Below are positions 35,823 to 38,958 of a stretch of 38,958 bases of DNA, in pieces (the first letter of the stretch is position 1; each line of letters opens with the position of its first letter). A model generated the notes under the pieces. It searched no databases and was not told where the DNA came from. It worked only from the letters and a program-made list of their open reading frames with translations. The position numbers and the translations under genes are program-made. The DNA is taken from positions 1-38,958 of the forward strand of contig JAUMZK010000008.1 of NCBI GenBank assembly GCA_030528145.1. Direction: 5' to 3'. Origin of the DNA: Actinomycetaceae bacterium (GTDB taxonomy: Bacteria; Actinomycetota; Actinomycetes; Actinomycetales; Actinomycetaceae).

Positions 35823-36764
35823 TCAGTTGACCTTCGCCAACACTTCACTGCTTTTTAACGTCACTACATATTCCGAGGACGCCCGCTTGGAATGCATGTA
35901 AGCACGCCGCCGTGCCCTCGCCACGCGCACCTTAGCAAACGCAAAGGCGATAATAAAGACTAGCCCATTCGTGGCCGCCATCATCGAAGAAGTGGCCAGA
36001 TCGAAGCGGTAAGCCAGCCAAAAGCCAACCAGCGCTCCAACAACCGCAACTACTTGACCAAGTGCTAATAACCTGGGCAAAGACTTCGAGAACAACAATG
36101 CGGTTGCCGGTGGAACAATCATGAACGAAACCACCAAAATGGCACCCGCAGTTTCAAAAGCCGCCACCACGGTTACTGAAACCAACAGCATTAACCCGTA
36201 TTCGACGGCACGCACCGGGAACCCCATAGTTTTTGCAAGCAACGGATCAAAAGTCGCCAGCTTCAAGATACGGTAGAAAATAGCCACGAAAGCCACATCC
36301 ACCGCAAGGACTACCAGCAACAGCCATGCCGTCCTCGGACCGATACTGATTCCCCCCACCAGTAAGTGTTCTGCGGGCAGTGCCATCAAATTAAGGTCCC
36401 CAGTCAATACGGTGTCTTCACAAATGTGCACCGATTTCAGCACGGTAGACAACAAAATAACGCCAACTGCAAACAAGCCAGGGAAAATTAATCCCTGATC
36501 GGCATCCCCCGCCACTAATCCCGTATTGCGCAACTTTTCGGCACCGATCACCACAATCAACCCCATCAGGGATGCCGCCACAATCATCATGAATGAATGC
36601 GTTTTTCCAGATACTAATGCGCCAATAACGATGCCCGGCAGTACCGCGTGACTCATCGCATCTACCAGCATGGATTGGTGGCGTAATACTAAGAATGTGC
36701 CTGGTACTGCGCAAGTAATTGCCGTAACTACCGCCAAAAAGGCTACAGAAAAGATGAGGTCCAT
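35823..36764 (-). CDS. metal ABC transporter permease (second)
   Basis: A 313-residue inner-membrane permease of the ABC-3 family (TroD/MntB/ZnuB). Eight or nine spans are apparent, and the conserved stretch SHAVLPGIVIGAL lies near residue 38. A long basic cytoplasmic tail follows 275. Its ATG directly follows the TAA of the first permease (TAAATG), so they are coupled. Two different permeases in one operon is the TroABCD/MntABCD arrangement for Mn, Zn or Fe, and they would form a heterodimeric channel. Confidence 0.88.
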   Translation of the reverse strand: MDLIFSVAFLAVVTAITCAVPGTFLVLRHQSMLVDAMSHAVLPGIVIGALVSGKTHSFMMIVAASLMGLIVVIGAEKLRNTGLVAGDADQGLIFPGLFAVGVILLSTVLKSVHICEDTVLTGDLNLMALPAEHLLVGGISIGPRTAWLLLVVLAVDVAFVAIFYRILKLATFDPLLAKTMGFPVRAVEYGLMLLVSVTVVAAFETAGAILVVSFMIVPPATALLFSKSLPRLLALGQVVAVVGALVGFWLAYRFDLATSSMMAATNGLVFIIAFAFAKVRVARARRRAYMHSKRASSEYVVTLKSSEVLAKVN

Positions 36765-37718
36765 TTATGCTCCTAACGCCTCGGAATATGCTTGCGCGCG
36801 CAACGCCCTCATTTTTGCCCGCCGCATAAAGTAGCGCCGGATCACGGATCGTTCCGGCGCGAACCCTAAGGAAATCAGGAACACGGTAAACAGTACGAGG
36901 ACGATAACCGGCCCAGTAGGCACCTTCCCAAGATTTACTGCTAAGTAAGAGCCGACCACGCCGGAACCCGCCCCAATTGCGGTGGCTAAACCGACCATAT
37001 GGGACAAACGTTTTGTCCATTGGCGGGCAGAGGCGGCAGGCATAATTGCGAACGCGACCATCAGGATCAGACCGGCGGATTTCACGCCGATAACAACGGC
37101 AATCGTGGTGGCACCCGCCAAAATGAGGGACGTTGCGCGGGGAGAAAAGCCCAGCATTTGCGCCAATATTGGGTCAAAAGTAAATACTTTGAAGGCTTTC
37201 CATCCGATGAGGACTATCAGTAACGCCCCGCCTCCAAAGATGGCGATTGTCAGCAGGTCTTCGTTAGTAAGCGTGGCGGCGTTACCAAACATGTATTTGT
37301 CGATTCCGCCCCGGTTAGGCAGGCTGGAATGCACAATGGCACGAAGAGCCACCATACCGATTCCGTAAAATAACGCCAAACTGATGGCCATTGCAGCATC
37401 CATTGTCAGCTGGGAATGGTGGGTTATCCACTGGGCAAAAATTACTGAGGCGGTGGCGGAAATAGTGGCGCCTATGGTCAGCACCAACATGGATCGCCCA
37501 TCAACACCCACAATGGCGGTGGCGAAAACGAAAGCTCCCATTACCCCAGCAATGGCGGAGTGACCAATAACGTCGGCAATTAGGGACTGTTTGCGCAAGT
37601 ACAGGAAACATCCCAGTGCCCCAGAAAAGCCCCCCACCAGGGCAGTACCCACCAGCATGGTGCGGAAGGTAAAGTTGCTGAGAAATTCGACGGGTCCTAT
37701 CAAAGTTGCGATGGTCAT
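36765..37718 (-). CDS. metal ABC transporter permease (first)
   Basis: A 317-residue ABC-3 family permease, TroC-like. GCFLYLRKQSLIADVIGHSA near 36 is the conserved loop preceding GVMGAF; the rest alternates hydrophobic spans, with a basic tail (RRYFMRRAKMRALRAQ). Its start overlaps the ATPase stop by four bases (ATGA). It works with the second permease immediately downstream. Confidence 0.88.
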   Translation of the reverse strand: MTIATLIGPVEFLSNFTFRTMLVGTALVGGFSGALGCFLYLRKQSLIADVIGHSAIAGVMGAFVFATAIVGVDGRSMLVLTIGATISATASVIFAQWITHHSQLTMDAAMAISLALFYGIGMVALRAIVHSSLPNRGGIDKYMFGNAATLTNEDLLTIAIFGGGALLIVLIGWKAFKVFTFDPILAQMLGFSPRATSLILAGATTIAVVIGVKSAGLILMVAFAIMPAASARQWTKRLSHMVGLATAIGAGSGVVGSYLAVNLGKVPTGPVIVLVLFTVFLISLGFAPERSVIRRYFMRRAKMRALRAQAYSEALGA

Positions 37719-38449
37719 GCCGTCACCATGTTTTCGTCAAAACCATAAGCTTTGCGCAAATTTTCCGCAGTGAAGGCGGTTTCTATTGGGCCGCTGGCAA
37801 CTACATTCCCGGCGTTCATCAAGGTGATGTAGCTGCAGAATTTTTTCACAGAGGCAAGGTCGTGGTGGACAATCAGAATAGTTTTGCCCATTTCTTTAAG
37901 CTTCGCCAGCGCTCCCATGATCGCGCGTTCAGAGGCGGCGTCCACGCCCGCGAAAGGTTCGTCCATTATGTACAGGTCGGGGGCTTGCATAAGGATTCGC
38001 GCCATGAATGTGCGTTGCTTTTGCCCACCGGAAAGTTGGGAAATTTGGCGGTCTGCCAGGTCGGCTATACCTACTGTTTCGAGGGCGGCGCGCACTTCCT
38101 TCTTGTGCTCGCGTCCCATTCTGCCGAGCCAGCCAATACGACCGTATGCGCCCATTTGGACTGCGTCTGCCACCGTGGTGGGAAAGTCCCAGTCGACCTC
38201 GGCGCTTTGCGGCATGTACCCAACGCGGGTGCGAACTTTAGAAAGTGGGGAGCCGAAGAATTTCACATCCCCCGCTAGTGGCGGTATTAACCCGAGGGAA
38301 GCTTTGATTATTGTGGATTTTCCGGCACCGTTTGGTCCCAATATGGCCATTACTTCGCCCGCTGGCAAAGCCAGATCGGCGTGGTGAACTACCACCCGGT
38401 CGTGGTAGGCAACAGATAATTTTTCAATTTGGCAAGGTAGTGACTTCAC
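37715..38449 (-). CDS. metal ABC transporter ATP-binding protein
   Basis: A 244-residue ABC ATPase of the Mn/Zn type. Walker A is GPNGAGKSTI near 37, the signature LSGGQKQRTFMARIL, and Walker B LYIMDEPFAGVD, followed by the switch histidine in LIVHHDLASVKKF. The start is GTG. It lies downstream of the binding-protein gene, separated by a strong hairpin (38477-38517) that may lower its expression relative to the binding protein. Confidence 0.92.
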   Translation of the reverse strand: MKSLPCQIEKLSVAYHDRVVVHHADLALPAGEVMAILGPNGAGKSTIIKASLGLIPPLAGDVKFFGSPLSKVRTRVGYMPQSAEVDWDFPTTVADAVQMGAYGRIGWLGRMGREHKKEVRAALETVGIADLADRQISQLSGGQKQRTFMARILMQAPDLYIMDEPFAGVDAASERAIMGALAKLKEMGKTILIVHHDLASVKKFCSYITLMNAGNVVASGPIETAFTAENLRKAYGFDENMVTA

Positions 38450-38476
38450 TATATTCAGATTTCTTTCTGCCTATAA

Positions 38477-38517
38477 GCAGTTGCCGCCGCCGGGAGCGAA
38501 CTGGCGGCGGCTACTGC
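38477..38517 (-). promoter_or_regulatory. intercistronic hairpin
   Basis: GCAGT plus GCCGCCGCC (38477-38491) pairs with GGCGGCGGC plus ACTGC (38503-38517), a 15-step stem with one T-T mismatch and an 11-nt loop. It sits between the binding-protein stop and the ATPase start. There is no T run, so partial read-through or protection of the upstream mRNA is more likely than full termination. Confidence 0.65.
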
Positions 38518-38523
38518 ACTGAG

Positions 38524-38958
38524 TTACTTGGAAAGTGCCTCAGAGATGGTCTTGGCGTTGTATTCAAATACGCCGAGGTAGGTATCAACTGGGGCGGCTT
38601 CACCAAGTGAGTCTGCGTACAGGGGCTTGTCAGAAACTTCGACGTTACCGCCCTTCGCTTTCACAGCATCTTTCAGGTGCTTGATGGCTTCCGGGTTCTT
38701 CAGGTTGTCCTGGAAGATTACGGGCACTTTTTTGTCTGCGATCAGTTTTGCCAGTTCGTCCAGTTCTTTTGCAGACATTTCAGATTCTGAGGAAACGAAG
38801 TCCGTGGCGTGAATTTCAATATTGAAGGTCTTGCCAAGGTAATTGAAGGCATCGTGACCTGTGATTAGCACGCGCCGATCTGCTGGGATCTTTTCGAGCA
38901 TCTTGCCAGCTTCAGCTTTCGCTGCGTCGATCTTCTTGTTGTACTCTTCCGCATTCTT
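38524..38958 (-). CDS. metal ABC transporter substrate-binding protein (partial)
   Basis: The last 144 residues of a TroA/PsaA/ZnuA-family lipoprotein; the 5' end lies beyond the window. Family features are VLITGHDAFNYLGKTFNIE, with a metal-ligand histidine, the glutamate region SSESEMSAKELDEL, and the C-terminal LYADSLGEA with TYLGVFEYNAKTI. It would capture Mn, Zn or Fe outside the membrane and deliver it to the permease pair. The frame is open to the window edge. Confidence 0.9.
   Translation of the reverse strand, partial: KNAEEYNKKIDAAKAEAGKMLEKIPADRRVLITGHDAFNYLGKTFNIEIHATDFVSSESEMSAKELDELAKLIADKKVPVIFQDNLKNPEAIKHLKDAVKAKGGNVEVSDKPLYADSLGEAAPVDTYLGVFEYNAKTISEALSK

Larger units (their letters stand above)
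251..36903. repeat. dispersed over-represented motif GAGGACG / CGTCCTC
   Basis: By hand count about 53 copies of GAGGACG on either strand (21 on plus, 32 on minus), some 39 of them preceded by C. Twelve lie between genes, beginning at 251, 1350, 3144, 7895, 12636, 13737, 16253, 16622, 17554, 17887, 19718 and 26775; these make about 2.5 per kb of intergenic DNA against about 1.2 per kb in genes. The related GAGGGCG occurs about 43 times but almost only in genes. The comparison word GAGGTCG occurs about 13 times. Chance for one heptamer on both strands here is about 5-6. Confidence 0.8.

Noticed and set aside
251..36903. CGAGGACG as an FtsK-orienting (KOPS-like) sequence
   Set aside because: KOPS are strongly skewed to one strand along a replichore. 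Here about 21 copies are on plus and 32 on minus, with no regional switch I can see, so this explanation is weak within this window.

Overview
The window looks like part of the chromosome of a mid-GC actinobacterium, most like the Actinomycetaceae (Mobiluncus, Varibaculum or Actinomyces type). The pointers are a PimB'-type mannosyltransferase, an LtbR-like IclR regulator next to murA, the pairing of a second SSB with EttA, an actinobacterial-type bL32 without cysteines, an LAxTG-anchored surface protein, and orn flanked by tRNA-Arg and tRNA-His. The assignment rests on gene content read by eye, not on a database search. LAYOUT. 1-300: repeat-like intergenic DNA. 301-1259 (minus): rpmF and a YigZ/IMPACT protein. 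1260-3047 (plus): cysteine synthesis, cysK-cysE, behind a 13-codon leader peptide with three Cys codons in a row. 3224-7785 (plus): two zinc peptidases, M13 and M1. 7916-12575: a sugar PTS split into single-domain genes (EIIC on minus, EIIB-EIIA on plus, a second EIIB on minus) together with malQ. 12665-16188: tesB, then ettA and ssb on minus. 16470-17477: tRNA-Arg, orn, tRNA-His. 18135-18953: a repetitive LAKTG surface protein with a G8 tract inside its promoter. 18954-19707: repeat-rich DNA with an IS21-type transposase relic. 19729-21432: an oligosaccharide MFS transporter with an unusual tail. 21554-26630 (minus): an envelope cluster, murA - lipid kinase - plsC - ddl - ATP-grasp ligase. 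26958-28867 (plus): IclR regulator and pimB'. 29026-31539: a secreted SdrD-B-like protein. 31632-35636: a decaying polyol or sugar catabolic locus (HAD phosphatase intact; FGGY kinase, glycerol-1-phosphate dehydrogenase, ABC permease and a membrane protein broken). 35823-38958 (minus): a Mn/Zn-type ABC transporter with two permeases, cut by the window edge. HOW IT FITS. Peptidoglycan precursors (murA, ddl), phospholipid (plsC, lipid kinase) and mannosylated lipids (pimB') form one envelope block. Carbohydrate use appears as the PTS plus malQ, the MFS transporter and the decayed polyol locus. THREE SIGNALS STAND OUT. First, the heptamer GAGGACG (usually CGAGGACG) occurs about 53 times by hand count, on both strands and about twice as densely between genes as within them, as expected of a DNA-uptake or Chi-like sequence. 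Second, a homopolymeric G tract lies between the -35 and -10 of the surface-protein promoter, suggesting phase variation. Third, a Cys-rich leader peptide with a hairpin over its stop codon precedes cysK, suggesting cysteine attenuation.
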